From Candidatus Eisenbacteria bacterium (lineage in GTDB: Bacteria; Eisenbacteria; RBG-16-71-46; JAFGJU01): 64,000 nucleotides of DNA. The stretch is from positions 248,001 to 312,000 of the forward strand of contig JAPLKG010000008.1 of NCBI GenBank assembly GCA_026388185.1, in the 5' to 3' direction. Under the pieces are notes generated by a model. It saw only the letters and a program-made list of their open reading frames with translations. It had not been told where the DNA came from and did no database searches. Below are positions 18,112 through 28,971 of this stretch, piece by piece; position 1 is the stretch's first letter, and the number at the start of each line of letters is the position of its first letter. The translations under genes were made by a program, and so were the position numbers.

Positions 18112-19088
18112 GCAATCAACACGTCGAGCTCTTTAGCCGGTATAGGCTCAATCCCATATTGACCGCCGCAGATTGGCCCTACCCGGTCAACAGTGTGTTT
18201 AACCCCGGCGCCGTATTGCTACCGGACGGAACCACCCTGCTCTTGTGTCGGGTGGAAGATCGGCGCGGGCATTCCCACCTTTGCGCTGCTCGCTCCGCCA
18301 ATGGCGTGGACGGTTGGCAGATTGACCAGCGGCCGACCCTGTTGGCTGACCCCGAGCACTTTCCAGAAGAACTGTGGGGCATTGAAGACCCGCGCATCAC
18401 CTACGTCCCCGAGTCAAGTAAGTATGCCATCGTTTATACCGCCTACACACGCGACGGACCCGGCGTGGCATTGGCGTTCACGGAAGATTTCTGCCACTTT
18501 GAGCGCTATGGAGTGGTCATGCCACCGGAAGATAAGGATGCGGCTTTGTTGCCTCGTCGTATTGGCGGCAACTGGGCCCTGATCCATCGCCCGGTCAGTT
18601 CTCCAAGGGCACACATGTGGATGTCCTATTCGCCCGACCTGCGGCACTGGGGCAGCCACAAGCTGATGCTGGAAGCCCGGCGTGGCGGATGGTGGGATGC
18701 GAACAAGATCGGCCTCTCCCCCCCGCCCATCGAGACCCGGGAAGGTTGGCTGGTGATTTACCATGGTGTGCGGCAGACAAGTGCCGGTGGTTTTTACCGA
18801 CTCGGGCTCGCTCTGTTTGATTTGGAAACACCTGAACGTTGCCTGAAGCGCGGCGACGAGTGGGTCTTCGGCCCAGAAGAACCCTACGAGCGGCAAGGGG
18901 ACGTGAACAACGTCGTCTTTCCTTGTGGCAACACTATTGCCCCCGACGGCGACACCATCCGCCTGTACTACGGCGTAGCGGATAGGTGCATTGCCCTGGC
19001 CACAGGCAGTGTTCGGGCTTGCCTTGAGTGGCTGGAGCGCCCCCAAGCATTTTCAGAGAATCTTGCGCTTGACACCCGGCCGCAGTAG
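18108..19088 (+). CDS. GH130 family beta-mannoside phosphorylase-like enzyme
   Basis: Protein of 326 residues, normal for GH130. The five-bladed propeller signatures are present: NPILTAADWPYPVNSVFNPGAV (read in two parts, residues 12-33), GIEDPRITYV near 91 with the catalytic Asp, and WWDANKIGL near 193. GH130 enzymes phosphorolyse beta-mannosides to alpha-mannose-1-phosphate, or in some subgroups hydrolyse them. It shares CGN arginine usage with the upstream GT4 fusion and only two AGG codons were noticed. Mannose-1-P could feed the phosphohexomutase at 55512. The exact linkage specificity cannot be read from sequence. Confidence 0.85.
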   Translation: MSNQHVELFSRYRLNPILTAADWPYPVNSVFNPGAVLLPDGTTLLLCRVEDRRGHSHLCAARSANGVDGWQIDQRPTLLADPEHFPEELWGIEDPRITYVPESSKYAIVYTAYTRDGPGVALAFTEDFCHFERYGVVMPPEDKDAALLPRRIGGNWALIHRPVSSPRAHMWMSYSPDLRHWGSHKLMLEARRGGWWDANKIGLSPPPIETREGWLVIYHGVRQTSAGGFYRLGLALFDLETPERCLKRGDEWVFGPEEPYERQGDVNNVVFPCGNTIAPDGDTIRLYYGVADRCIALATGSVRACLEWLERPQAFSENLALDTRPQ

Positions 19089-19129
19089 TGGTATCTATTA
19101 AGGGTTATTTCTTCGGAGGCGGTTATCCA

Positions 19130-19137
19130 TAGGATTG
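19130..19137 (+). repeat. 8-bp direct repeat, right copy flanking the glycan island
   Basis: Second TAGGATTG copy, 10 nt before rplU ATG 19148. Removing everything from 15819 to 19137 would restore an rng-rplU spacing of about 80 nt with TGGAGC still in ribosome-site position. Confidence 0.3.
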
Positions 19138-19147
19138 GTGGAGCAAG

Positions 19148-19462
19148 ATGTACGCAATAGTAGAAATTTCCGGTTTCCAGTACAGGGTCGAGCCTGACAC
19201 CACGATAAAGGTCCCCAAACTCGAGAAGAAAATCGGAGACGAAGTGACAATCTCCAACGTGATGCTCTTTTCTGACGGGCAGCGCGTCAAGGTCGGTAAG
19301 CCGTTTCTCGAAGGCGCCAAAGTGACGGGAGTGGTGGTGTCGCAGGGCCGCGGCGAGAAGCTCATCGTGTTCAAGTTCAAGCGACGCAAAGGGTACAAGA
19401 AAAAAACGGGTCACAGACAGGATTTTACGGAGATAAAGGTTTCTTCCATAGAGGCCAAGTAG
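19148..19462 (+). CDS. rplU: 50S ribosomal protein bL21
   Basis: Protein of 104 residues. Begins MYAIVEISGFQYRVEP and contains KVKVGKP-like (RVKVGKPFLEGAKV) and the C-terminal FKFKRRKGYKKKTGHRQ, all diagnostic of bL21. TGGAG precedes the ATG. It returns to AGG/AGA-rich coding after the island. rpmA follows after 128 nt, without the ysxB-like gene that Firmicutes carry between them. Confidence 0.96.
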   Translation: MYAIVEISGFQYRVEPDTTIKVPKLEKKIGDEVTISNVMLFSDGQRVKVGKPFLEGAKVTGVVVSQGRGEKLIVFKFKRRKGYKKKTGHRQDFTEIKVSSIEAK

Positions 19463-19590
19463 CGTGAGGGATCCGTTGAGGGATCCTTACGGGCCAAGTG
19501 GTGCGCGAGGCCGGTGGGGGAGGGGCCGACAACAAGCGGCCCGTCGGCGAAAGGCCGACCTTGAGCCACAGGGTAGCGAGGTGAGTTGAG

Positions 19591-19845
19591 TTGGCACACA
19601 AGAAAGGCGTTGGTAGTTCCCGCAACGGCAGAGACAGCCACGGCCAGAGGCTTGGGGTAAAGATGTACGGCGGCCAGTCTGTGAGCGCCGGCAGCATCAT
19701 TGTGCGGCAAAGAGGCACGAAAATTCACCCCGGCATAAACGTCGGCATGGGTAAAGACGACACTCTCTTTGCCCTGATTTCGGGTAAGGTTGTCTTTTCG
19801 AGGCTGGGACGTTCCAGAAAGAAGGTCAGCGTACAGACCGTCTAG
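19591..19845 (+). CDS. rpmA: 50S ribosomal protein bL27
   Basis: Protein of 84 residues starting [16 protein letters not shown], the diagnostic bL27 N-terminus that reaches the peptidyl-transferase centre. No cleavable N-terminal extension is present, unlike Firmicutes. TTG 19591 is the start: GAGGTGA at 19578-19584 precedes it by six bases and the second residue is the conserved Ala. Confidence 0.96.
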   Translation: MAHKKGVGSSRNGRDSHGQRLGVKMYGGQSVSAGSIIVRQRGTKIHPGINVGMGKDDTLFALISGKVVFSRLGRSRKKVSVQTV

Positions 19846-20001
19846 GGGTGCGATCTTGAGGCCGTGCGCCGCCGTCTGACGGTCGCGTGCGTTGCCTGTG
19901 CCGCGTGCCGCGCCGTTTTGTTCGTTGTCCTAATTCCTGTTCAAACGCAGTCTCGGCATTCTGCTACGGAGTTCTTGTCTAACCTCAATCCGAGAGAGCT
20001 T

Positions 20002-20853
20002 ATGGCAAAAAGAACAGTCCAAACGAGTGAAGTCACCGAGAAATTGAAAGAGCTTTGCATGTCCGCCAGCTGGGACCTGGACGACGATCTCATCGGCGCG
20101 ATCAAGGAAGGTTTGCGCGTTGAGGAATCTCCCACGGGAAAGCAGATACTGGAGCAGATTCTGGAGAACGCCCGCATTTCCCGCGAGACCAAACTTCCCA
20201 GCTGCCAGGACACGGGATTCGCCATCATTTTCCTGGAAATCGGTCAGGACGTGTGTCTCGAAGGCGGCGACCTTACGGAGGCCGTCTACGAGGGCGTGAG
20301 ACAGGGTTACGGCGAGGCCTACTTGAGAAAGTCCATCGTGGACGATCCCGCAATTGACAGAAAGAACACCCGCGACAACACGCCCGCGGTCATTCACACC
20401 GAGATTGTCAAGGGTGACCGAGTGAAAATCACGCTTGCCGCCAAGGGTGGCGGTAGTGAGAACATGAGCGGCGTGGCGATGTTGAAGCCGGCCGACGGCA
20501 TCGAGGGCGTGAGAAGATTCGTGGTCGAGAGAGTCAAGAAGGCCGGCGGTAATCCCTGCCCGCCGATAATCGTCGGCGTCGGGATTGGTGGCACCTTCGA
20601 AAAATGTGCCCTTCTCGCCAAGAAGGCGTTGTTGCGGCCGCTGGGTTCGCACCACCCCGACAAGAGATATGCTGCTTTCGAAACAGAACTTCTCAAGGAG
20701 ATAAACTCGAGCGGGATCGGACCCCAGGGTTTGGGCGGAAGAGTCACGGCCCTGGCAGTGCATGTGGAAACCTTTCCTTGTCACATCGCCAGCCTGCCTG
20801 CTGCCGTTAACATAAATTGCCACGCCAGTCGTCACAAAGAAGCGATCATCTAG
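20002..20853 (+). CDS. Class I fumarate hydratase, alpha subunit
   Basis: Protein of 283 residues. ATG 20002 is chosen over an upstream frame extension that codes for a Cys/Arg-rich unlike-family stretch. Fe-S type hydratase features: SCQDTGFAIIFLEIG near 73 with the first cluster Cys, DNTPAVIHTEIV near 130, and a C-terminal CHIASLPAAVNINCHA supplying further Cys. With the next gene it forms the two-subunit 4Fe-4S fumarase (or tartrate dehydratase-like) that interconverts fumarate and malate. The oxygen-sensitive cluster fits an anaerobic lifestyle. The beta subunit follows 92 nt later. Confidence 0.88.
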   Translation: MAKRTVQTSEVTEKLKELCMSASWDLDDDLIGAIKEGLRVEESPTGKQILEQILENARISRETKLPSCQDTGFAIIFLEIGQDVCLEGGDLTEAVYEGVRQGYGEAYLRKSIVDDPAIDRKNTRDNTPAVIHTEIVKGDRVKITLAAKGGGSENMSGVAMLKPADGIEGVRRFVVERVKKAGGNPCPPIIVGVGIGGTFEKCALLAKKALLRPLGSHHPDKRYAAFETELLKEINSSGIGPQGLGGRVTALAVHVETFPCHIASLPAAVNINCHASRHKEAII

Positions 20854-20945
20854 GACGAACGGGGCCGGGCGATCACTTGAGAAGACGCTGTTAGGAACTT
20901 GCTCGTGCGGATCTAGCGTTCAACTCTCCGGGAAAGGATGCGATC

Positions 20946-21500
20946 GTGAAAAGGGTTTCAGCACCGCTCACCGATAACGTGGTACAAGACCTGAGAGCCG
21001 GGGACGAAGTTTTCATCAGCGGAGTCATTTACGCCGCCAGAGACGCTGCTCACAAGAGAATGGTCGACCTTCTCTCGAAGGGCGAACCCCTGCCTTTTGA
21101 TATCAAAGGACAAGTAGTCTATTACGCAGGTCCCACTCCCACCAGACCCGGGGAGGTCATCGGCTCGGCCGGCCCGACGACGAGCTACAGAATGGACCCC
21201 TACGCACCCATCCTCATACAGCACGGGCTCAAGGGCATGATAGGGAAGGGCCAGCGCACGGAGCCTGTAGTGGAGGCGATGAAGAAATTCAAGGCCGTGT
21301 ACTTCGCGGCCGTCGGAGGTGCGGGAGCTCTCATTGCGCGAGCCGTCAAGGCGAACAAGATTGTGGCTTACGAGGAACTGGGGCCCGAAGCTGTAAGAAT
21401 GCTCGAGGTCGTCGATTTTCCCGTAATTGTTGCTCAGGATTGTCACGGAGGCGACCTGTTTGTCGAGGGAGTGAAGAAGTACAGCCGGCCCTTCCCCTAA
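20946..21500 (+). CDS. Class I fumarate hydratase, beta subunit
   Basis: Protein of 184 residues, GTG start. Conserved features are GDEVFISGVIYAARDAAHKR near 20-39, YYAGPTPTRPGEVIGSAGPTTSYRMD read in two parts near 60-85, and GMIGKGQR near 98. It closes the active site of the alpha subunit. Length and order (alpha then beta) are typical of the split form. Tartrate dehydratase cannot be excluded, but the isolated pair favours fumarase. Confidence 0.88.
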   Translation: MKRVSAPLTDNVVQDLRAGDEVFISGVIYAARDAAHKRMVDLLSKGEPLPFDIKGQVVYYAGPTPTRPGEVIGSAGPTTSYRMDPYAPILIQHGLKGMIGKGQRTEPVVEAMKKFKAVYFAAVGGAGALIARAVKANKIVAYEELGPEAVRMLEVVDFPVIVAQDCHGGDLFVEGVKKYSRPFP

Positions 21501-21560
21501 AGAGGGCTCGCCGTTTACCCGTTCTTCTCTCTGAAACTGCGTGGCTGTTTCTGTGGCGGT

Positions 21561-21588
21561 TTCTCAGGTTGCTGAACTTACCTGAGAA
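21561..21588 (+). promoter_or_regulatory. Hairpin covering the kdsB ribosome binding site
   Basis: TTCTCAGGT (21561-21569) and ACCTGAGAA (21580-21588) form a perfect 9-bp stem with a 10-nt loop. The 3' arm contains most of the AGAAGG ribosome site (21585-21590) of kdsB. The fold would hide the site. A weak terminator is the alternative reading, but only a short T run (ATTTTG) follows. Confidence 0.4.
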
Positions 21589-21593
21589 GGATT

Positions 21594-24039
<2,446 letters not shown>

Positions 24040-24086
24040 CACATTTCACCACGGAGGGATGTCTGAACCTCACGCTTGAGAAGAAA

Positions 24087-24899
24087 GTGCGAGTGGGTGA
24101 CGTAATCTTCGGCGAGAGTCAACTCGCATTGATAGCCGGACCGTGCGTTATCGAGTCCAGAGAGCACTGTCTCGAGATTGCCGGGCGAATCAAACTGATT
24201 GCAGACGGACTCGGAGTGCCATTCGTTTTCAAGGCATCGTATTCGAAGGCCAACAGATCCTCCGTCCGTTCTTTCAGAGGGCCCGGTCTTGAGGAGGGCC
24301 TCGAGATCTTGTCCGCCGTAAGAGAGAGAATCGGAGTTCCCGTGCTTTCGGATGTTCACTGCCGGAGTGAGGTGGAACGAGCCGCGCGGGTGTTGGACGT
24401 GATTCAGGTTCCGGCCTTTCTCTGCCGCCAGACCGATCTTCTCCTGGCGTGTGGTGCCACTGGCAAACCCGTGAACGTGAAGAAGGGACAGTTTGTCGCG
24501 CCGGAGGACACAAAGTACGTTCTCGAAAAGCTTGCCTCTTCGGGATGCAGGAACGTCATACTCACGGAACGAGGGACGTGTTTTGGTTATCATAATCTTG
24601 TTGTTGACATGAGAGGCATAACGACCATGCGGTCGATGGGAGTGCCCGTCGTCTTTGACGTCACGCACAGTCTACAGCGGCCCGGCGGGGAACGCACGTC
24701 CGGCGACACGGCCTTTGCGGCAACCCTGGCCAGAGCGGCCGTTGCGGCTGGCAGTGACGCCCTCTTTGTGGAGACGCACGAGAAGCCTGATGGCGCTCCT
24801 TCTGATTCGGAAACCATGCTGCCCGTCTCGTCTCTCAAGAGATTTCTGGAGGACATGATTAGAATTCGGGAAGCCTTTCTGAAGTGCTCACTGAGTTGA
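24087..24899 (+). CDS. kdsA: KDO-8-phosphate synthase
   Basis: Protein of 270 residues from GTG 24087. Family signatures: IAGPCVIESREH near 15, FKASYSKANRSSVRSFRGPG (50-69), DVHCRSEV near 91, and LTERGTCFGYHNLVVDMR read in two parts near 160. It condenses arabinose-5-P with PEP. A strong GGAGGG at 24053-24058 sits about 29 nt before GTG 24087 but only about five bases before an in-frame CTG, so translation may start a few residues earlier at CTG. The KdsD product feeds it and KdsC uses its product. Confidence 0.93.
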   Translation: MRVGDVIFGESQLALIAGPCVIESREHCLEIAGRIKLIADGLGVPFVFKASYSKANRSSVRSFRGPGLEEGLEILSAVRERIGVPVLSDVHCRSEVERAARVLDVIQVPAFLCRQTDLLLACGATGKPVNVKKGQFVAPEDTKYVLEKLASSGCRNVILTERGTCFGYHNLVVDMRGITTMRSMGVPVVFDVTHSLQRPGGERTSGDTAFAATLARAAVAAGSDALFVETHEKPDGAPSDSETMLPVSSLKRFLEDMIRIREAFLKCSLS

Positions 24900-25043
24900 A
24901 GGGAAGACGCCCAAGTCTTGAGTGGCTGGAGCGGGGAGCGAGGCACAATTCGGGTGTTTCTTGCACTCGCGCGGCGGTGCCGCGTGCGACGAGAGAGAGC
25001 AGAAGCGATCGGACAGGCGGAGTGCGAGCAGGAGCGAGGGAAC

Positions 25044-25592
25044 GTGAGTGAGGGAAACAGTGAGAAGAGACTGGAAGCAGGTCTGGACGGGCGGATGAGA
25101 CGCATCAAGGCCGTCTTCTTCGACGTGGACGGAGTCCTCACCGACGGAAAAATTTACCTCGGACGCCGGGAGGACGCTAAGGCCTATTCCACAAAGGACG
25201 GTTTCGGAATCCTCGTGGCAGGCACGGCAGGCTTGGAAGTCTCCCTCGTGACGGGCCGCAGTTCGGCGAGCGTCACGCGCAGAGCCGGCGAGCTTGGAAT
25301 CAAGGCCTTTCAGAACGTGGAGGACAAGCTCGCGTGCGTGAGGACCATCTGCGAGAGAACCGGTCTTGGGCTCGACGAAGTCGGTTTCGCCGGAGACGAT
25401 CTTAACGATCTCAAGGTCATGAAGGAAGTCGGAGTGGCTTTTGCAGTGGCCAACGCCGCGGACGAGATCAAGGCAGTCGCTCATCTCACGATTTCAAAGA
25501 ACGGTGGGGAAGGAGCGGCGAGAGAAGTGATCGAACGAATACTCAGGAGCCAAGGAAAGTGGGACGAGGCCGTCAGAAAGTTCGTCGGCTAG
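25044..25592 (+). CDS. kdsC: KDO-8-phosphate phosphatase, HAD family
   Basis: Protein of about 182 residues. HAD motif I is FFDVDGVLTDG with both catalytic Asp, motif II is VTGRSS and motif IV is GDDLNDLKVM. No cap domain, as in tetrameric KdsC. It removes phosphate from KDO-8-P. GTG 25044 has GAGGG just upstream; ATG 25095 would start directly at MRRIKAVFFD. The open frame extends to 24918, but that stretch is a low-complexity Arg/Glu run and probably untranslated. kdsD begins 11 nt after the stop. Confidence 0.9.
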   Translation: MSEGNSEKRLEAGLDGRMRRIKAVFFDVDGVLTDGKIYLGRREDAKAYSTKDGFGILVAGTAGLEVSLVTGRSSASVTRRAGELGIKAFQNVEDKLACVRTICERTGLGLDEVGFAGDDLNDLKVMKEVGVAFAVANAADEIKAVAHLTISKNGGEGAAREVIERILRSQGKWDEAVRKFVG

Positions 25593-25603
25593 ACAAGACG
25601 TCG

Positions 25604-26578
25604 ATGTCAGCGCTCGACGTGGCAAGGCAGGTCTTGAGAAAAGAAGGCGAGGCCGTTCTTTCTCTTGCGGAGACGATCGGATCCGAGTTCGAACGTGCCG
25701 TTGAGACGGTAATTGCCGGCAAGGGCAGGGTGATCGTGACCGGTGTGGGTAAGTCGGGCATAATTGCCAGCAAGATAGCCGCCACCCTGACCAGCACCGG
25801 CACGCCGGCCTTCTTCATACATCCCGGAGACGCCGCCCACGGAGACATCGGTGTCGTGGAGAAAGGCGATGTTGTGATCTTTGTGTCCAAGAGCGGTGAG
25901 ACTGCGGAGCTGACGCAACTCCTCCCGGTGCTCAAGAGACTCGGCGTGACCCTCATCTCCATAACGGCCGCGAAGGATTCTCCGATCGCCCGGGCGAGCC
26001 ACTGCGTGCTGGAAACTGGCGCCGTCTCCGAGGCCTGTCCGTTTGACGTGGTTCCCACGACGAGCACGACCTGCGCGCTTGCGGTGGGAGATGCTCTTGC
26101 CGTAGCTCTGTTGAGGCTCAAGGGTTTTACCAGGGAAAACTTCGCCTTCTTTCATCCGGGCGGACTCCTTGGGCAGATGCTCAACCTCAAGGTTGAGGAC
26201 GTCATGCACGCCGGGGACGAGCTTCCCAGGGTGGGAGAAGGCGTTTCCATGAAGGACGCAATCCTGGAAATAATGAACAAGGGGTTGGGTGTTACCACGA
26301 TCGTTGATGCGGGCGGAAAGCTGTCCGGTATCGTGACGGACGGCGACATCAAGAGGATTCTCCTGAAATCACGCGACATTTTCACGCTGAAGGTGGGAAA
26401 CGTGATGTCGAGCAAGCCGCGCACGATTGCCAGGGACGAGCTCGTTGCCACCGCGGTCAAGAGGATGGAAGAAAACCGGCCTTCTCCAATTACCTGCCTG
26501 ATAGTCGTCTCGTCTTCCGGCGAGCCGGAAGGAGTCGTCCATCTTCACGACTGCCTCAGGGCAAGAGTCACTCGCTGA
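25604..26578 (+). CDS. kdsD: Arabinose-5-phosphate isomerase, SIS and CBS domains
   Basis: Protein of 324 residues. The SIS domain (35-180) has GVGKSGIIASKIAATLTSTG and SKSGETAEL; the conserved HPGDAAHGDIG and FFHPGGLLG follow. Two CBS domains (205-320) end in VVHLHDCLRA. It converts ribulose-5-P to arabinose-5-P, the first KDO-specific step. ATG 25604 fits the family start better than the GTG 25559 inside kdsC. Gene order kdsA-kdsC-kdsD makes the isomerase identity very likely over GutQ. Confidence 0.93.
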   Translation: MSALDVARQVLRKEGEAVLSLAETIGSEFERAVETVIAGKGRVIVTGVGKSGIIASKIAATLTSTGTPAFFIHPGDAAHGDIGVVEKGDVVIFVSKSGETAELTQLLPVLKRLGVTLISITAAKDSPIARASHCVLETGAVSEACPFDVVPTTSTTCALAVGDALAVALLRLKGFTRENFAFFHPGGLLGQMLNLKVEDVMHAGDELPRVGEGVSMKDAILEIMNKGLGVTTIVDAGGKLSGIVTDGDIKRILLKSRDIFTLKVGNVMSSKPRTIARDELVATAVKRMEENRPSPITCLIVVSSSGEPEGVVHLHDCLRARVTR

Positions 26579-26649
26579 CGTGATTCCGCCGACAGATATC
26601 TTGTTGATGTCTCGCCGATTAGCCTCGACCGCCTTGGCATGGTCTATGC

Positions 26650-26678
26650 TTGACGCCTCCCGCCTTTTTTGCTAACTT
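26650..26678 (+). promoter_or_regulatory. Weak candidate promoter before lpxL
   Basis: TTGACG at 26650-26655, 17-nt spacer, TAACTT at 26673-26678 with TGC just upstream. Spacing and -35 are good; the -10 matches 3 of 6. The gap 26579-26698 has no other clear signal. Confidence 0.3.
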
Positions 26679-26698
26679 GCCTCAGGGGGAAGACGACT

Positions 26699-27646
26699 TT
26701 GGGTAAACAGCTCAGGTGGGCAACGGTGTATGTTCTTGCCAGAGGTTTGATGCTGCTGGGCCGCGTTCTTCCGCGCTCGGTGGCGTTGAGATTATTTGGT
26801 GGGCTCGGCGCGGCGGGTTTCCTTCTGCTGCGTAGAGACAGGACGAGAGCTGAGGTCAATCTGTCTCTCGCGTTCTCCGAGTATTCAAGGAAGGAGATTC
26901 GCAAGCTCGCTCGCCGTGTTTACGTGGAGCTTGGAAGAAATTGTGTGGACGTCTTCGGGCTGTCTGCGTTGAAGTGGCACGAACTGGATGACTTCGTTAG
27001 TGTGCAGGGTGTGACTCACTTCGATGAAGCCGTGTCGCGCGGGAAAGGCGTAATAGCCGTAACGGGTCACATCGGTTGCTGGGAGCTCTTGGCGGCGTAC
27101 TTTTCAATGATCGGATATCCGCTGGCCGTTATTGTTCGACCGCTCAGGGATCGGAAGCTCGAGAAGTTGATCGACGACTTGCGGAGGTCAAAGGGAATGA
27201 AACCCATCTCGAGAGTGAGCAACGTCAAGGCCGCGTACAGTTGGCTTAAACGCGGTGGAGTACTGGGGGTGCTCATCGACCAAGACACGTCGGTCAAGGG
27301 TACATTCTGTGATTTTTTTGGTCGTCCGGCGTTCACGCCTGTCGGGCCCGCCTATCTGGCTCTGCGTACGGGCGCAGCGATCGTGCCGATGGCCATTCAA
27401 ATGGAAGAAGATGGCACTCACACGATACGAATAAGAGAGCCTATCGACGTTCCTCGCGACCTGGACACGGAGACGTGCGTGCATTCGGTCATGCAGGCGT
27501 GCACGCAGGCCATAGAGGACTACATCAGACGCCGGCCGGCCCAGTGGGTCTGGATGCACGAAAGATGGAAGACCGCGTCCGCCCCGGCGAACGTGAAGGC
27601 CGAAAGCGAGGCTTCGCGAGGAAAAGGATGCGCCGTTCAAACCTGA
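26699..27646 (+). CDS. lpxL: Lipid A acyltransferase, LpxL/HtrB family
   Basis: Protein of 315 residues. One N-terminal membrane helix, then the acyltransferase motif H124-X4-E129 in GHIGCWELLAAY, and VLIDQDTSVKGTF and PVGPAYLALRTGA typical of the lauroyl/myristoyl transferases. It adds secondary acyl chains to KDO-lipid A at the inner membrane. TTG 26699 has AGGGGGA eight bases upstream; the TTG at 26669 would lie in the candidate -10 box. Its end overlaps lptC by 19 nt. Confidence 0.88.
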   Translation: MGKQLRWATVYVLARGLMLLGRVLPRSVALRLFGGLGAAGFLLLRRDRTRAEVNLSLAFSEYSRKEIRKLARRVYVELGRNCVDVFGLSALKWHELDDFVSVQGVTHFDEAVSRGKGVIAVTGHIGCWELLAAYFSMIGYPLAVIVRPLRDRKLEKLIDDLRRSKGMKPISRVSNVKAAYSWLKRGGVLGVLIDQDTSVKGTFCDFFGRPAFTPVGPAYLALRTGAAIVPMAIQMEEDGTHTIRIREPIDVPRDLDTETCVHSVMQACTQAIEDYIRRRPAQWVWMHERWKTASAPANVKAESEASRGKGCAVQT

Positions 27647-28203
27647 AGTATTTTCTCCTGATTGCCGTTTTCTGTTGCGCGATATGCGTGAGCGTGGCAG
27701 GCTGCGAAAAGCACTCGAGTTCGAGTCCCGAAAAGACTCCCGCAGAGACACCGGATCAGGAAGTGGGGAATTTTTCCCTGACCGAGAGCCTGGAAGGCAC
27801 CAAGAAGTGGACTCTTTGGGCAGAGTGGGCAGCCATTTACAACGAAAAGGCGAAAGTTCATGCGAGAAACGTCCGAATAGACTTCTTTGAGGAGGACGGC
27901 ACCAAGTTTTCCGAGCTGAAGGCCGACTCCGGGATAATTGACCAGAAAACCAACGACATGGAAGCTCGGGGGAACGTGTTCGTAAAAACTGAGGACGGTA
28001 TCACTCTCGAGACCCAATCCTTGAGTTGGCTCAATCTTGCTCAGAAAATACTGTCCGACGATTTCGTGAAGATAACTCAAGGGAGAGACGTACTTACCGG
28101 CTTCGGTCTAGTTAGTGATCCCAGCCTCAACGAGTTCGAGATAAAGAAGAACGTTCAGGCCTTCGTGATCGACAAAGAGGGTAAGCTCGTCCCGAAGGGA
28201 TAG
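27628..28203 (+). CDS. lptC: LptC-like LPS export lipoprotein
   Basis: Protein of 191 residues with a signal peptide and lipobox VAGC (Cys at about 24). The rest is the LptC/OstA-like beta-jellyroll: LWAEWAAIYNEKAKVHARNV, FSELKADSGIIDQKTNDMEARGNV read in parts, SLSWLNLAQKILSDD. LptC passes LPS from LptBFG to LptA in the periplasm. Classical LptC is membrane-anchored; a lipoprotein form is common outside Proteobacteria. It precedes lptB directly, with no lptA between them. The family is divergent, so context carries much of the call. Confidence 0.8.
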   Translation: MRRSNLKYFLLIAVFCCAICVSVAGCEKHSSSSPEKTPAETPDQEVGNFSLTESLEGTKKWTLWAEWAAIYNEKAKVHARNVRIDFFEEDGTKFSELKADSGIIDQKTNDMEARGNVFVKTEDGITLETQSLSWLNLAQKILSDDFVKITQGRDVLTGFGLVSDPSLNEFEIKKNVQAFVIDKEGKLVPKG

Positions 28204-28216
28204 CCAGGAGGCGGCA

Positions 28217-28951
28217 GTGGGGGAAGCGATGAAAGTTCTCAAAGCCGAGGGGCTTGTAAAGAATTTCGGGAGGTGGACCGTGGTGAACGACGTGAGCCTT
28301 GAGGTCGGGCAGGGCGAAGTCGTGGGGCTTCTCGGGCCAAACGGAGCGGGCAAAACGACCACGTTCCACATGATCGTGGGTCTCCTCAGACCCGACGCGG
28401 GCAGAGTCATGCTCGCTTCTGCAAATGTGACTCGCGTCCCCGTTTTTCGCAGAGCCCGCATGGGACTTGGCTATCTTTCCCAGGAACCCTCCATTTTTAG
28501 AAAGCTGACCGTGAGGGAGAACATCCTCTCCATCTTGGAGACCCTGGACCTCACCCACAAGGAGCGAGAGACCAGGGTCGCGAGTCTCCTGGAAGAACTC
28601 GGAATCTCTCACCTTGGTGATCGGAGTGCCTACAAGCTCTCCGGAGGGGAGAGAAGGCGAGTGGAGATCACGAGGGCGCTCGTGAGTAATCCAAGTTTCA
28701 TGCTGCTGGACGAACCCTTTGTCGGCATAGACCCCATCGCCGTCGGCGAGATTCAAGACATCGTTCTCAGACTGAAGCAGAAAGGAATAGGGGTCCTCAT
28801 CACGGATCACAGTGTCAGGGAAACTCTTTCGGCCACGGACAGGGCGTACGTCATGTTCGAGGGGAGAATACTGCTCTCCGGCACCGGAGAACAGTTGGCC
28901 GGCGACCCTCTTGCCAGGAAGATATATCTGGGCGATAAATTCAGGCTCTAG
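28217..28951 (+). CDS. lptB: LPS export ABC transporter ATPase LptB
   Basis: Protein of 244 residues (240 from ATG 28229). Walker A GPNGAGKTT near 40, signature LSGGERRRVEI near 140, Walker B FMLLDEPFVGIDP near 160, and H-loop ITDHSVRET near 195. The YLSQEPSIFRKLTV stretch at the Q-loop is typical of LptB. It drives LPS extraction with LptF/LptG, which are not in the window. AGGAGG (28206-28211) supports GTG 28217. rpoN follows. Confidence 0.94.
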   Translation: MGEAMKVLKAEGLVKNFGRWTVVNDVSLEVGQGEVVGLLGPNGAGKTTTFHMIVGLLRPDAGRVMLASANVTRVPVFRRARMGLGYLSQEPSIFRKLTVRENILSILETLDLTHKERETRVASLLEELGISHLGDRSAYKLSGGERRRVEITRALVSNPSFMLLDEPFVGIDPIAVGEIQDIVLRLKQKGIGVLITDHSVRETLSATDRAYVMFEGRILLSGTGEQLAGDPLARKIYLGDKFRL

Positions 28952-28971
28952 CGCAGGGATTGGAACGTGAC

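Noticed and set aside
15749-19147. Insertion sequence carrying the glycan genes
   Set aside because: No transposase frame and no terminal inverted repeats seen; only a short direct repeat.
19469-19490. GGATCC repeats between rplU and rpmA as a terminator
   Set aside because: Short stem and no U tract; rplU and rpmA are normally co-transcribed.
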